From the NCBI RefSeq assembly GCF_035989305.1, contig NZ_CP108514.1:8040501-8104500 (forward strand): DNA of 64,000 nucleotides, written 5' to 3'. The notes under the pieces were generated by a model. The model saw only the letters and a list, made by a program, of their open reading frames with translations, ran no database searches and was not told the DNA's origin. Made by a program: the position numbers and the translations under genes. The DNA comes from Streptomyces sp. NBC_01233 (GTDB taxonomy: Bacteria > Actinomycetota > Actinomycetes > Streptomycetales > Streptomycetaceae). Position 1 is the stretch's first letter. Each line of letters begins with the position of its first letter. Positions 16,653 to 26,126 of the stretch are shown piece by piece.

Positions 16653-18119
16653 TCAGCGCAGGCGGCGCGGCGCGGCCTGCTGTTCGTGCGGCAGCTCGCG
16701 GGGGAGCTCGTAGGCGAGGTCGCGGGGGAGCTCGTAGGGCAGGCGCGAGCCGACCGGGGTGGCGTCGAGCCGGGCGGTGATCACCAGGGTGCCCTCCTCG
16801 ATCTGGTAGTCGAGGGGGAGACCGAGACCGCGCATGGCGGCGACCATGCCGGTGTTGGCGGCCTGGGTGACGGCGTACACGCTGTCGCAGCCGGCCTCGA
16901 CGGCCATCGAGATGAGCCGGCGCAGCAGTTCGGAGCCGATGCCGCGGCGCTGCCAGTCGTCCTCGATGAGCAGGGCGACCTCGGTCTCGTCGCCGTCCCA
17001 CAGCAGGTGGCCGAGGGCGACGAGCTTCCCGGAGGCGGTGGTGGCGGCGAGGGTGCGGCCGAAGCGGGGGCTCAGCAGGTGGCCGAGGTAGCGGTCGGCG
17101 TCGGCGACGGGCCCGTGGTAGCGCAGCCCGAGGGTGCGCTCGGAGCAGCGGTCGTGCATGGCGCGGGCCGCCGCCTGGTCGGAGCCGTCGGCGCGGCGCA
17201 CCGTGATCTCGTTGCCCTCGGGGAGGGTCAGCACGTCCTGGCTGCGCGGGACGCGCGGGCCGAGCCGGGCGTCGAGCTCGACGAGGGCGCGGGCCCGGGC
17301 GAACTCGGTCGGAGTGAAGGGCAGGTAGGGCCGCTCCACGGTGATCGCGCCGCCCGAGGGGTCGCGCAGCCGCATGAGGGTGGCCTCCAGGACCCCTTCG
17401 ACGGGTGCGTCCCCGCCGAAGTTGGGCCGGCCGGAAAGGGTGGTCGCCGGGATCGAGTGGATGGTGCAGCGGCCGAGCAGCTGGCGCAGGGCGAGGGGGA
17501 GCTCGGCGGCGTCGAGGGCGGTGCGGGTGGCCAGGCCCAGGACCCGGGTCGGGGTGTCGACGAGGTCGTGGGCGTCGGCGCGCTCGATCCAGGTGCTGTG
17601 GCCGCCGGCCCGGGAGATGGCGCGGGAGAGGCCGGCGGAGGGCAGCTGCTGCGGGGCGCGCAGCAGGAACTCGTCGACCGTGCCGCCCTCGGGGAGCGGA
17701 TGCGTCTGCAGGGTCAGGATGTCGACGCCGCTGCGGGCGAGCGCGGTGCAGACGGCCGCCAGGGAACCGGGCTCGTCCCGCACGGTCGTGCGCATCCGCC
17801 ACAGGCTGGTGGTGGCGGTCGCCGTGGCGGTCGGGCCGGACGCCTCGGCCGGGGGCGGCGTCGGATCACCGGGCGCTGTGCTCCCCGGCGGCGGAGCATG
17901 GCTGTGGCGCCGCGCCCACCAGGTGTGGAACGCCGCGGTCACCAGGAGTGCGACGGCCGAGGCGACCAGCAGGATCGGGCCCCTCGGGCCGTGCACGACG
18001 AGATTGGCGATGGCGTCGGCGACCGCTACGGCGCAGAACAGTGCGGCGAGTTCGACGAGGTCGCGGCGCCAGTGGTGGCGGTGGGGACGCTGGGCGGAGG
18101 TGGGGCTACGGTCAGTCAT
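16653..18119 (-). CDS. ACT-domain plus GNAT acetyltransferase, membrane-anchored
   Basis: About 488 residues. An N-terminal part has two hydrophobic segments (LVELAALFCAVAVADAIANL and ILLVASAVALLVTAAFHTWW), a Pro/Thr-rich linker, then an ACT-like unit (MRTTVRDEPGSLAAVCTALA, GVDILTLQTH), a middle region, and a C-terminal GNAT fold with EVALLIEDDWQRRGIGSELL as the acetyl-CoA site. The architecture suggests amino-acid-responsive acetylation, but target and ligand are unknown. The start is set at ATG 18119; an upstream in-frame start at 18155 is possible. The C-terminus carries a tandem YELPR repeat produced by an 18-base direct repeat. Confidence 0.85.
   Translation of the reverse strand: MTDRSPTSAQRPHRHHWRRDLVELAALFCAVAVADAIANLVVHGPRGPILLVASAVALLVTAAFHTWWARRHSHAPPPGSTAPGDPTPPPAEASGPTATATATTSLWRMRTTVRDEPGSLAAVCTALARSGVDILTLQTHPLPEGGTVDEFLLRAPQQLPSAGLSRAISRAGGHSTWIERADAHDLVDTPTRVLGLATRTALDAAELPLALRQLLGRCTIHSIPATTLSGRPNFGGDAPVEGVLEATLMRLRDPSGGAITVERPYLPFTPTEFARARALVELDARLGPRVPRSQDVLTLPEGNEITVRRADGSDQAAARAMHDRCSERTLGLRYHGPVADADRYLGHLLSPRFGRTLAATTASGKLVALGHLLWDGDETEVALLIEDDWQRRGIGSELLRRLISMAVEAGCDSVYAVTQAANTGMVAAMRGLGLPLDYQIEEGTLVITARLDATPVGSRLPYELPRDLAYELPRELPHEQQAAPRRLR
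16697..16738. repeat. 18-base tandem repeat in the ACT-GNAT gene
   Basis: Two identical 18-base units at 16,697-16,714 and 16,721-16,738 with a 24-base period encode the repeated peptide YELPR near the C-terminus. The unit is in frame, so copy-number change would lengthen the tail by eight residues without breaking the gene. Confidence 0.7.
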
Positions 18120-18332
18120 GCACACCACTGTGGCCCAGGGGTGTTGCGTGATCACGAACGATCTGTGACCGACTGGTTAAGTGTCCATCTGGCCGATTTC
18201 ATCCAGTTTTCGGGGCCATTTCCGGAATGCGGGCGTGAGCGCCGGGCCCCGCCCTACCGGCGTGAGCCCCCGGGTCCGGCCCTACCGGCGGGACGTCCCC
18301 ACTGGCGCGACGTCCCGGCAGGCGTGACCGCC

Positions 18333-19901
18333 CTACTGGCCGACGCGGCCGGGCTGGAGCGTCCTGGTGAACAGTACGCCGCCGCCCTGGCGGCGCAGCC
18401 GGACCGTGAGTTCTCCGCTGCCGCCGTCGATGTCGACCTCGCCGTAGTACGGAGGGTTCTCGGACGGCGACATGTTGGCGAAGGGGGCCGACTGTACGTA
18501 CGCCGTCTCCGGGCCGAAGGTGGCGTCGAGCCGGCCGGCCGGGAAGCCGCCGGCGCCGATCGGGCCGGACACGAACTCCCAGAACGGCGCGAAGTCGGTG
18601 AAGGCCGCCCGCTCGGGCGCGTAGTGGTTCGCGGCGGTGTAGTGCACGTCAGCGGTGAGCCAGAGGGTGCCGGTGATGCGCTGGCGCTTGATGTGGCGCA
18701 GGAGTTCGGCGATCTGGAGCTCGCGGCCCAGCGGAGCGCCAGGGTCGCCCTGGGCGACGGCCTCGAAGTTCGCGGTCCCGTCGGGGACGACGATGCCGAG
18801 CGGCATGTCGGCGGCGATGACCTTCCAGGTGGCCCGTGAGCGGGAGAGCTCGCGCTTGACCCAGGCCAGCTGCTCGGGGCCGAGGATGCCGATGGGGTCC
18901 TCGGTCTGGGGGCCGGGGGAGTTGGCGCCACGGTACGTGCGCATGTCGAGGACGAAGACGTCGAGCAGCGGGCCGTACCGCATCACCCGGTACATCCGGC
19001 CCTCGGCGCGGCCTCCGCGCAGGTCGGTGACGGGGAAGTACTCGCCGAAGGCCTGGCGGGCGCGGGCGGCGAGGGTGTCGGCCTCCCTGACGGTGTAGCG
19101 GGGGTCGTCGATCAGCTGGCCCGGGTACCAGTTGTTGCGCACCTCGTGGTCGTCCCACTGGGCCAGGACCGGGACCTGGGCGTTGAAGGCGGTCAGGTTG
19201 CGGTCGAGCAGATTGTAGCGGAAGTTCCCGCGGAACTCGGCGAGCGTCTCGGCGACCTTCGCCTTCTCCTCGGTGGTCACGTTGCGCCAGAGGCTGCCGT
19301 CGCGCAGGGGCACGGACTCCTTGATCGGCCCGTCGGCGTAGATCGTGTCCCCGCTGAAGAGGAAGAAGTCGGGGTTGCGCAGCCGCATCTCCTCGAAGAC
19401 GCGGTAGCCGCCGAGGTCCGGGTTGATGCCCCAGCCCTGGCCCGCCAGGTCCCCGGACCAGAGGAAGCGCACGTCGTGGCGGCGGGAGACGGGGGTGGTG
19501 CGGAAGGTGCCGTGGACCGGATCGGCGGTGCGGCGGGGGTCGTCGGGGTCGGCCAGGACCACGCGGTAGTGGATCTGCTGCCCGGGCGGGAGGTCGCGCA
19601 GGACGGTGGTTCCGGTGAAGTCGCTCGACGGGCCGAGCAGCGGTCCGCGGTGGCGGCGTACTGCGTAGCGGAACGCCTCGCTCGGGGAGGTCTCGACGTA
19701 CATCCGCGCGAGGCGGTCGGAACGGGTCCAGACGGTGGCCGAGTGGGCGGTGATCTCGCCGGACTGGACGCCCCAGAGCGCCTTCGGCCGGCCGGAGCGG
19801 GCGAAGGCGGGGGCGGCGAGTGCCGGAGCGGCGAACAGTGCGGAGGACAGGGCGAGGGAACCGCCGATGAGGGTCCGTCGGGTGTGCGGCATCGATGCCA
19901 T
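18333..19901 (-). CDS. phoD: alkaline phosphatase D, Tat-exported
   Basis: A 522-residue secreted phosphodiesterase/phosphatase of the PhoD family, which uses Ca and Fe to release phosphate outside the cell. A Tat signal is visible: TRRTLIGG, then an Ala/Leu-rich stretch ending near APAFA. The mature part has the PhoD N-terminal strand domain (GVQSGEITAHSATVWTRSDR), then metal-site segments FLWSGDL, FFLFSGDTIYADG, QWDDHEVRNNW and WLTADVHYTA. ATG 19901 has GGAGA eight bases upstream; an internal ATG three codons later is a weaker choice. In streptomycetes phoD is usually under PhoP, but no clear PHO box was recognised here. Confidence 0.93.
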   Translation of the reverse strand: MASMPHTRRTLIGGSLALSSALFAAPALAAPAFARSGRPKALWGVQSGEITAHSATVWTRSDRLARMYVETSPSEAFRYAVRRHRGPLLGPSSDFTGTTVLRDLPPGQQIHYRVVLADPDDPRRTADPVHGTFRTTPVSRRHDVRFLWSGDLAGQGWGINPDLGGYRVFEEMRLRNPDFFLFSGDTIYADGPIKESVPLRDGSLWRNVTTEEKAKVAETLAEFRGNFRYNLLDRNLTAFNAQVPVLAQWDDHEVRNNWYPGQLIDDPRYTVREADTLAARARQAFGEYFPVTDLRGGRAEGRMYRVMRYGPLLDVFVLDMRTYRGANSPGPQTEDPIGILGPEQLAWVKRELSRSRATWKVIAADMPLGIVVPDGTANFEAVAQGDPGAPLGRELQIAELLRHIKRQRITGTLWLTADVHYTAANHYAPERAAFTDFAPFWEFVSGPIGAGGFPAGRLDATFGPETAYVQSAPFANMSPSENPPYYGEVDIDGGSGELTVRLRRQGGGVLFTRTLQPGRVGQ

Positions 19902-20015
19902 CGGTGCGTCTCCAGGGGCCGGCGAGGACGGGTCGGACCAGCGTGCCGCCGCACCCCGGCCCGGCCGCGTCGCCCACGCGAACCTCGGATGAACAGCCGT
20001 CAGCCGCTCATCCGT

Positions 20016-20867
20016 TCAGGCGGCCACGGGGTTCGCACTGCGGGCCGTGTCCAGGATCACCCGGGAGACGAGCGCCGGATCGTCGTTCATCGGGACGTGG
20101 CCGCAGCCCGGGAGCCGGACCAGCCGGGCGCCGGGGAGGGTGTGCTTGGCGCGCACGCCCTGGCGCCGCAGCAGCAGCCGGTCGCGCGTCCCCCAGGCGA
20201 TGGTGACCGGCAGGCCGGGCACGTCGTCGGTGAACCGTACGGAACCGCCCGCGGCCAGGGTCTCCTCGAAGCCGGTGGCATCGCGCAGGGCCAGGGTCTC
20301 GGCGACCACGGCCTCGGGCGAACGGCGGGCCGGGCGGGCGTAGATGGTGCCGGTGAGCGCGGCGCGGCCGACGGCGTTGCGCGAGAGCCGCCGCACCGCG
20401 GGAAGGGGCAGGGCCTTAGCGCCGGCGCGCATCGTGAGGAGGGTGGCGAAGGCGTAGCGGCGCTCGCCCTCCGTCCAGAACCCGGCGGGGGAGAGGGCGG
20501 TGACCGAGCGGACGAGCTTGCTCCGGCCCATCTCGAGGGCGAGCAGCCCGCCGAGGGAGTTGCCCGCGACGTGCGGGCGCTCGACACCGAGGGCCGTGCA
20601 GAGCGCTCCGAGCGCGGGGGCCACGGTCCCCAGGGTGTACGGAACCCCTTGCGGCAGCGGCTCCGAGGCGCCGAAGCCCGGCAGGTCGACGGCGATCACC
20701 TCGTGCTCGGCGGCCAGGATGTCGGTCACCGGCTGCCAGGCCTGGAGGTGATGGCCGATGCCGTGCAGCAGGAGAAGCGGTTCGCCCGAGCCCTTGCGCT
20801 CGTAGGCGACGGTGGTGGTGCGGGGGCCGAGCGGCGTATCGATCGTGAAGGAGACCGTGGCGGTCAT
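20016..20867 (-). CDS. alpha/beta hydrolase
   Basis: A 283-residue cytoplasmic hydrolase. Visible motifs are LLLLHGIGHHLQAW (oxyanion region), DLPGFGASEPL, the nucleophile elbow GNSLGG and the catalytic His in CGHVPMNDDP. GAGGAGC precedes the ATG. It is divergent from the GntR regulator, with 288 bases between the starts, and may be under its control. A hydrolase of ester or lactone substrates is possible; the real substrate cannot be read from sequence. Confidence 0.88.
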   Translation of the reverse strand: MTATVSFTIDTPLGPRTTTVAYERKGSGEPLLLLHGIGHHLQAWQPVTDILAAEHEVIAVDLPGFGASEPLPQGVPYTLGTVAPALGALCTALGVERPHVAGNSLGGLLALEMGRSKLVRSVTALSPAGFWTEGERRYAFATLLTMRAGAKALPLPAVRRLSRNAVGRAALTGTIYARPARRSPEAVVAETLALRDATGFEETLAAGGSVRFTDDVPGLPVTIAWGTRDRLLLRRQGVRAKHTLPGARLVRLPGCGHVPMNDDPALVSRVILDTARSANPVAA

Positions 20868-21029
20868 GCTGCTCCTCGTCGGTTGGACGCGTGCGAGACA
20901 GGCTGTCAGTAACGCCTACCGCCATGATTACCGTCCGGTAGCCCTTGACTACAAGCCTTCGGGGCACACGAGAACATCCCGTGAACGGCTTGATACATAT
21001 GCCCGATCTGCCCGGCAAAGGGATGAGCA

Positions 21030-21064
21030 TTGGTCTTGACCAAGGGGGTGCACCGTCCTATCGT
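21030..21064 (+). promoter_or_regulatory. promoter of the GntR gene with an overlapping operator palindrome
   Basis: TTGACC (21,036-21,041) and TATCGT (21,059-21,064) are spaced by 17 bases. The -35 lies inside the inverted repeat TTGGTC-TT-GACCAA (21,030-21,043). This repeat closely matches the TGGTCTAGACCA core bound by HutC-subfamily GntR proteins such as DasR, so the regulator encoded downstream, or DasR itself, could block this promoter directly. Confidence 0.65.
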
Positions 21065-21155
21065 CGCAGGGATAGTGCAGGAACCTTTAATAAACAAAGG
21101 CGCGGAACTGCCGCTGGAACACACGGCTAGTGCAGCGACGGCAGGAGGAGTCAGG

Positions 21156-21926
21156 GTGGGGACCACGCAGCTCGAAACGGCGCCGGAGCCGAAGTACTGG
21201 CACCTCAAGACCGTCCTCAGCGAGGCGCTCGACCAGGACTTCGCCGTCGGTGAGGTCCTGCCCAACGAGCGTGATCTCGCCGCCCGTTTCGGCGTCGCCC
21301 GCGCGACCCTGCGCCAGGCGCTGGAGCAGCTGGAGCTCGAAGGCCGGCTGCAGCGCCGCCGCGGCGTCGGCACCACCGTCGCCCCGCCGCGCGTGGGAGT
21401 CGCCGTCGGCAGCGCGCAGCACAGCTGGCCCGGCGAGGGCGTCGACGGCTGGGAGCCGGTGGACGCGGCCGAGAGCCTGCCGCCGGCCGCGGTGCTGAAG
21501 CTCCTCGGCACCGGTGGGGATTTCGCCGCCGACCAGCCGGTGCACACGGTGCGCCGGACCCGGGTCACGCACGGCCAGGCCGTCGCCGCCGAGCTGCTCT
21601 ACGTGCCGGTCGCCTCGGTGCCCGGACTTCCCGCGATCGAGGCCCCGTCCGGACCCGCCCGTGCCCGCGCCGTCCTGCGGGAGCTGCAGCGCCTCGCCCT
21701 CGAAGGCCAGGACCGCTCGGTGGAGCTCGGCTCCGCGCGTGCCGACGACGCCAAGGAGTTGGACCGCCTGCCCGGCGCCCCCGTCCTCCTGGTCACCACC
21801 CGCTACTTCACCGCCGCGGGCACGGCCGCCGTCTCGGTGGCCACCTACCGCGCAGACACCTGCCGCCTCACCTTCGGCGACTCGGGCAACGTCGAGATCA
21901 CCCACGAACCCCGCGTCGCCTCCTGA
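21156..21926 (+). CDS. GntR family transcriptional regulator, HutC/UTRA type
   Basis: A 256-residue regulator. The winged helix is clear (PKYWHLKTVLSEAL, FGVARATLRQALEQLELEGRL, RRRGVGTTVAPP) and the rest (about 100-256) has the shape of a UTRA effector domain, which in relatives binds amino sugars or other small metabolites. I start at GTG 21156 because AGGAGGAG lies seven bases upstream; a TTG at 21030 is inside the promoter. An operator-like palindrome covers its -35, suggesting autoregulation. The ROK-type gene converges on it and the hydrolase diverges from it, so sugar metabolism is a plausible theme. Confidence 0.9.
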   Translation: MGTTQLETAPEPKYWHLKTVLSEALDQDFAVGEVLPNERDLAARFGVARATLRQALEQLELEGRLQRRRGVGTTVAPPRVGVAVGSAQHSWPGEGVDGWEPVDAAESLPPAAVLKLLGTGGDFAADQPVHTVRRTRVTHGQAVAAELLYVPVASVPGLPAIEAPSGPARARAVLRELQRLALEGQDRSVELGSARADDAKELDRLPGAPVLLVTTRYFTAAGTAAVSVATYRADTCRLTFGDSGNVEITHEPRVAS

Positions 21927-21933
21927 CACCGCG

Positions 21934-21956
21934 GGCCGGGCCGTCACGGCCCGGCC
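21934..21956. terminator. hairpin between convergent GntR and ROK genes
   Basis: Perfect 10-base arms GGCCGGGCCG and CGGCCCGGCC with a three-base loop, placed eight bases after the GntR stop and 25 before the end of the ROK gene. It can serve both directions. Confidence 0.7.
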
Positions 21957-21980
21957 GGCCCCGGGGGCCCAGGGGTGCGG

Positions 21981-23135
21981 TCAGCGGCGGGCCGTGACCG
22001 TCTTCTCCACCGCGAAGAGTTCCTCCTCGACGTGGTCCAGCGCGAGCCGCAGGGCGCCGGTCGCCACGGCGGCCTCGCCGAGCAGGGACAGGGCGACCCG
22101 CGGCGGGCGCAGGCAGTAGCGTTCCAGCTCCTGGCGCAGGGGCTCCAGTACGCCGTCCAGCCCGGCCGCCCAGCCGCCGACGACCACCAGCTCCGGATCC
22201 ATCGCCAGGACCAGCGCCGCCACGTCGTGGACCAGCCGCTGCAGGAATCGCTCCACGGCGGCCACCGCGCGCTCGTCGCCCCGCTTGGCCATCGCGAAGA
22301 CCTCGGCTACGGCGGGTTCGTCCAGGGGGTGCAGCGGCTCACCGGTGGTCGAGAGCAGCCGCTCGGGCGTGACCTCGCGGCCCAGCAGGTGCAGGGCGCC
22401 GATCTCGCCGGCCGCGCCGCCGAAGCCCCGGTGGAGCCGCCCGCCGATCAGCGAGCCGGCGCCGGGACTGAGTCCGGCCATCACGAACACCATGTCGCCG
22501 GTGTCCCGCGCGGCGCCCTTCCAGTGCTCGGCGACCGCCGCCGCGTTGGCGTCGTTCTCCACCTGCACCGGGCAGCGGAACGAGCGGCGCAGCCGCTCCC
22601 CGAGCGGCAGCCCGGTCCAGCCGGGCAGCGCCGTGCCGAGGCGGACCGTGCCGTCCGCCTCCACGATCCCGGGGCTGCCGACCCCGACCGCCCGCAGGGA
22701 GTCCCGCGGCACTCCGGCGCGGCGCAGCAGATCGGCGACGGCCGCCCGTACCCGCTCCAGCCGTTCGTCCGCGGACGCGTCCTCGGCAACGTCCTTGGTG
22801 CCGGCGCCGATGACGCGGCCGTCCAGCCCGGACAGCAGCACTGCGATCCGGTGCGAGCCGATCTCGATGCCCAGCAGGTGCCCTGCCTCGGCCCGGAACC
22901 GGAACCGCCTCGCCGGTCGACCCTGGCGACGCGCGCCTTCCTCTGCTTCGGCCTCGACGACGAGCCCGGTCCCGATCAGCCCCTCCACGACACCCTCGAC
23001 GGTCGGCCGGGAGAGTCCGGTCAGCCGCGTGAGGTCGGTGAGGGTCGGCGATCCGGCCGTGCGCAGCGCGCGCAGCACGACGGCGGAATTGATCCGCCGG
23101 AGCAGAGAGGGGTCCCCGCCGGTCAGCTGCCCCAA
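21981..23135 (-). CDS. ROK family transcriptional regulator without the zinc cysteines
   Basis: A 384-residue protein with an N-terminal winged helix (SAVVLRALRTAGSPTLTDLT, GLSRPTVEGVVEGLI) fused to a ROK sugar-kinase fold (GIEIGSHRIAVLLSGLDG, VGSPGIVEADG, VENDANAAAVAE). In most ROK proteins a CxCGxxGCxE zinc motif follows the GEIGH segment; here the matching part reads GGAAGEIGALHLLGREVTPE with no cysteine, so this copy is an atypical, probably zinc-free regulator. It is likely a sugar-responsive repressor. The start at 23135 is reasonable, as MGQLTGGDPSLLRRIN is typical for the group. Confidence 0.88.
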   Translation of the reverse strand: MGQLTGGDPSLLRRINSAVVLRALRTAGSPTLTDLTRLTGLSRPTVEGVVEGLIGTGLVVEAEAEEGARRQGRPARRFRFRAEAGHLLGIEIGSHRIAVLLSGLDGRVIGAGTKDVAEDASADERLERVRAAVADLLRRAGVPRDSLRAVGVGSPGIVEADGTVRLGTALPGWTGLPLGERLRRSFRCPVQVENDANAAAVAEHWKGAARDTGDMVFVMAGLSPGAGSLIGGRLHRGFGGAAGEIGALHLLGREVTPERLLSTTGEPLHPLDEPAVAEVFAMAKRGDERAVAAVERFLQRLVHDVAALVLAMDPELVVVGGWAAGLDGVLEPLRQELERYCLRPPRVALSLLGEAAVATGALRLALDHVEEELFAVEKTVTARR

Positions 23136-23234
23136 CGTGTGTCCTCCCAGCTAGCGAGCTTGTCAGCCGGATCGTACTGCGCGCCCGGTGCTGCGGCGAG
23201 AAACGGCCCCCCATCGGCCGCAATCAGCCTTTCC

Positions 23235-23885
23235 TCAGGCCGGCGAGACGAACCCCGACTCGTACGCCGTGATCACCGCCTGGGTGCGGTCCCGCGCCCC
23301 CAGCTTCGCCAGGATCGCGCTGACGTGGGACTTGACCGTCTCCGTGCCGATGATCAGGTCGGCCGCGATCTCCACGTTGGTGAGCCCCCGGGCCATGAGC
23401 CGCAGCACCGCCTCCTCCCGCTCGGTCAGCGCGGCCCGCTCCAGCGCGGCCCGTGCCTGCCGGTTCCCGTACTCCGCGGCCAGGGACCGCACGGCGGCCG
23501 GGAAGAGCAGCGTCTCGCCCTCCGCCACCAGCCGTACCGCGTGCACGATCTCCGAAGGCCGGGCCCGTTTCAGCAGGAACCCGTCCGCTCCGGCCCGCAG
23601 CGCCTGGTAGACGTACTCGTCGTTCTCGAAGGTGGTGACCACGAGGATCTTCGGCGGGGAGTCCACCGAGCGCAGGACCGCACGGGTCGCCTCGATCCCG
23701 TCGAGCAGCGGCATCCGCACGTCCATCGCCACCACGTCCGGCCTCAGTTGGCGGACGAGCGGGACCACCGAGGCCCCGTCCGCGGCCTCACCCACCACCT
23801 CGATGTCGGGCTGGGAGTCCAGGACGGCGCGCAGACCCGCGCGCACGAGGGGTTCGTCATCGACGAGCAGTACGGTAACCGGCAT
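23235..23885 (-). CDS. NarL/LuxR family response regulator
   Basis: A 216-residue two-component regulator: receiver domain with acidic pocket (LLVDDEPLV), phosphorylation Asp54 in VVAMDVRMPLLDG, Lys in VTTFENDEYVYQALRAGADGF region, and a C-terminal LuxR helix-turn-helix (LTEREEAVLRLMARGLTNVE, then TVKSHVSAILAKLGARDR). It lies four bases after the histidine kinase gene and is surely co-transcribed with it. The adjacent ABC exporter is the likely target, through the palindrome at 25,096-25,121. Confidence 0.95.
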   Translation of the reverse strand: MPVTVLLVDDEPLVRAGLRAVLDSQPDIEVVGEAADGASVVPLVRQLRPDVVAMDVRMPLLDGIEATRAVLRSVDSPPKILVVTTFENDEYVYQALRAGADGFLLKRARPSEIVHAVRLVAEGETLLFPAAVRSLAAEYGNRQARAALERAALTEREEAVLRLMARGLTNVEIAADLIIGTETVKSHVSAILAKLGARDRTQAVITAYESGFVSPA

Positions 23886-23889
23886 CCGG

Positions 23890-25065
23890 TCAGCGTATTC
23901 GCTCCAGCGGAAGCCGGGCGCGCACCCTCCAACTGCCCTCGTGCGGACCGGTCTCGGCCTCCCCGCCGAGCAGTGCGGCCCGCTCCCGCATCCCGCGCAG
24001 CCCGCTCCCGCTGCGCTGCATCAGGGCCGGCCCGTCCGGCAGCGGGTTCGACACCTCCAGGTCCAGCCGGTCCCCGGCCATCTCGATCCGCACCCGTACG
24101 GGTACCGGACCGCAGTGCCGCAGCACGTTCGTGAGCGCCTCCTGGAGGATCCGGTACCCCTCCCGAGTGACCGGCCCCGGCAACTTGTCGAGTGGGCCGG
24201 TCAGTTGCGCGTCCACCGCGGCCCCGGAGGCCCGGGCCGACTCCAGCAGCCGGTCCGCCTCCACGAGGGTCGGCCGCTGCGACGGCGGCTGCCCGGACTC
24301 CCGCAGGACCCCCAGCACCCGTTCCAGATCCTCCAGTGCGGCCCGGCCCGTCTCCTCGATCGCGCACAGCGCCCGGTCAGTGAACTCCGGGTCGCCGGCG
24401 GCCCGGGCGGCCCCCGCCTGCACCACCGCCACCGTCAGCGCGTGCCCGATGGAGTCGTGCAGCTCGCGAGCGATCCGGTTGCGCTCCAAAAGCTGTTCGG
24501 TCCGGGCTTCCAGCGCGCTGAGCCGCTCGGCCGCCGAAGGCCCCAGCAACCGCTGGGCGATCGCGGTGATCAGCTCCCCGAGCACGACCACTATGGCGAT
24601 GAGCAGGATCAGCGGCACCGGCACCAGCAGCGCGGCGGCCCACCGCGGGGGCTCGAGGGGAAGCATGAGGTCGCCTCCCAGCGGATGCCCGAGTGCGATC
24701 GAGACCAGTTCGACCGACATGGCGGGGAGCCACACGGTCGGGACCCAGGCGCCCCCCGCGAGGACGAGCCGCACCTCCAGCCACAGCAGGGTCCGCCACC
24801 GGTCGTTCCACCGCGCGGAGGGGACCGCACTGATGGTGCTCTCCGTGCGGCCCCAGTCGTGCGGGGTGAGCAGGAACCGCGCCTGCAGCCCCTCGACCAG
24901 CCGTACCCAGGGGACCAGACCGAGCGGTATCGCGATGAGCAGCGGAACCCACGGCGCCTCGGGCCCTACGAACATCCAGAGCGCCACCAGCAGGATGGGC
25001 ACGCAGAGGTGCAACCAGCGTGAGCAGGTCACTGGTTGGAGCGGGGCACGGAGGAGTCGGTACAT
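23890..25065 (-). CDS. sensor histidine kinase (HisKA_3 type)
   Basis: A 391-residue membrane kinase. Hydrophobic segments are visible near 18-45 (LHLCVPILLVALWMFVG, WVPLLIAIPLGLVPW), 100-140 and 155-180 (AALLVPVPLILLIAIVVVLG). The catalytic part has ELHDSIGHALTVAVVQ with the phospho-accepting His, an N-box LQEALTNVLRHC, and the G-box GSGLRGMRERAALLGG. With few extracellular residues it may sense membrane stress or a membrane-active compound, as relatives beside ABC transporters do. The start at ATG 25065 was chosen because the frame further upstream overlaps the divergent ABC gene. Paired with the response regulator four bases on. Confidence 0.92.
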   Translation of the reverse strand: MYRLLRAPLQPVTCSRWLHLCVPILLVALWMFVGPEAPWVPLLIAIPLGLVPWVRLVEGLQARFLLTPHDWGRTESTISAVPSARWNDRWRTLLWLEVRLVLAGGAWVPTVWLPAMSVELVSIALGHPLGGDLMLPLEPPRWAAALLVPVPLILLIAIVVVLGELITAIAQRLLGPSAAERLSALEARTEQLLERNRIARELHDSIGHALTVAVVQAGAARAAGDPEFTDRALCAIEETGRAALEDLERVLGVLRESGQPPSQRPTLVEADRLLESARASGAAVDAQLTGPLDKLPGPVTREGYRILQEALTNVLRHCGPVPVRVRIEMAGDRLDLEVSNPLPDGPALMQRSGSGLRGMRERAALLGGEAETGPHEGSWRVRARLPLERIR

Positions 25066-25095
25066 GCCCTCATCGTGACAGGAGGTGACTCGCGA

Positions 25096-25121
25096 CCGTC
25101 TCCCCCACGTGGGGGAGACGG
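25096..25121. promoter_or_regulatory. 26-base perfect palindrome between the two-component system and the ABC transporter
   Basis: The half-site is CCGTCTCCCCCAC and the second half is its exact reverse complement, with no spacer. It sits in the 108-base interval between the divergent kinase and ABC genes. A partial half-site (TGGGGGA) follows near 25,132. Best explained as the binding site of the neighbouring response regulator acting on both promoters. Confidence 0.7.
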
Positions 25122-25173
25122 CACCCTCGCATGGGGGAGGAAGAGAGGTGGGGCCGGCGGCGAGTCTTGAGCC

Positions 25174-26085
<912 letters not shown>

Positions 26086-26126
26086 CTTTCCCTCCCTTTT
26101 CCTTTCCCCGCTCAGGAGGCTTCGCC

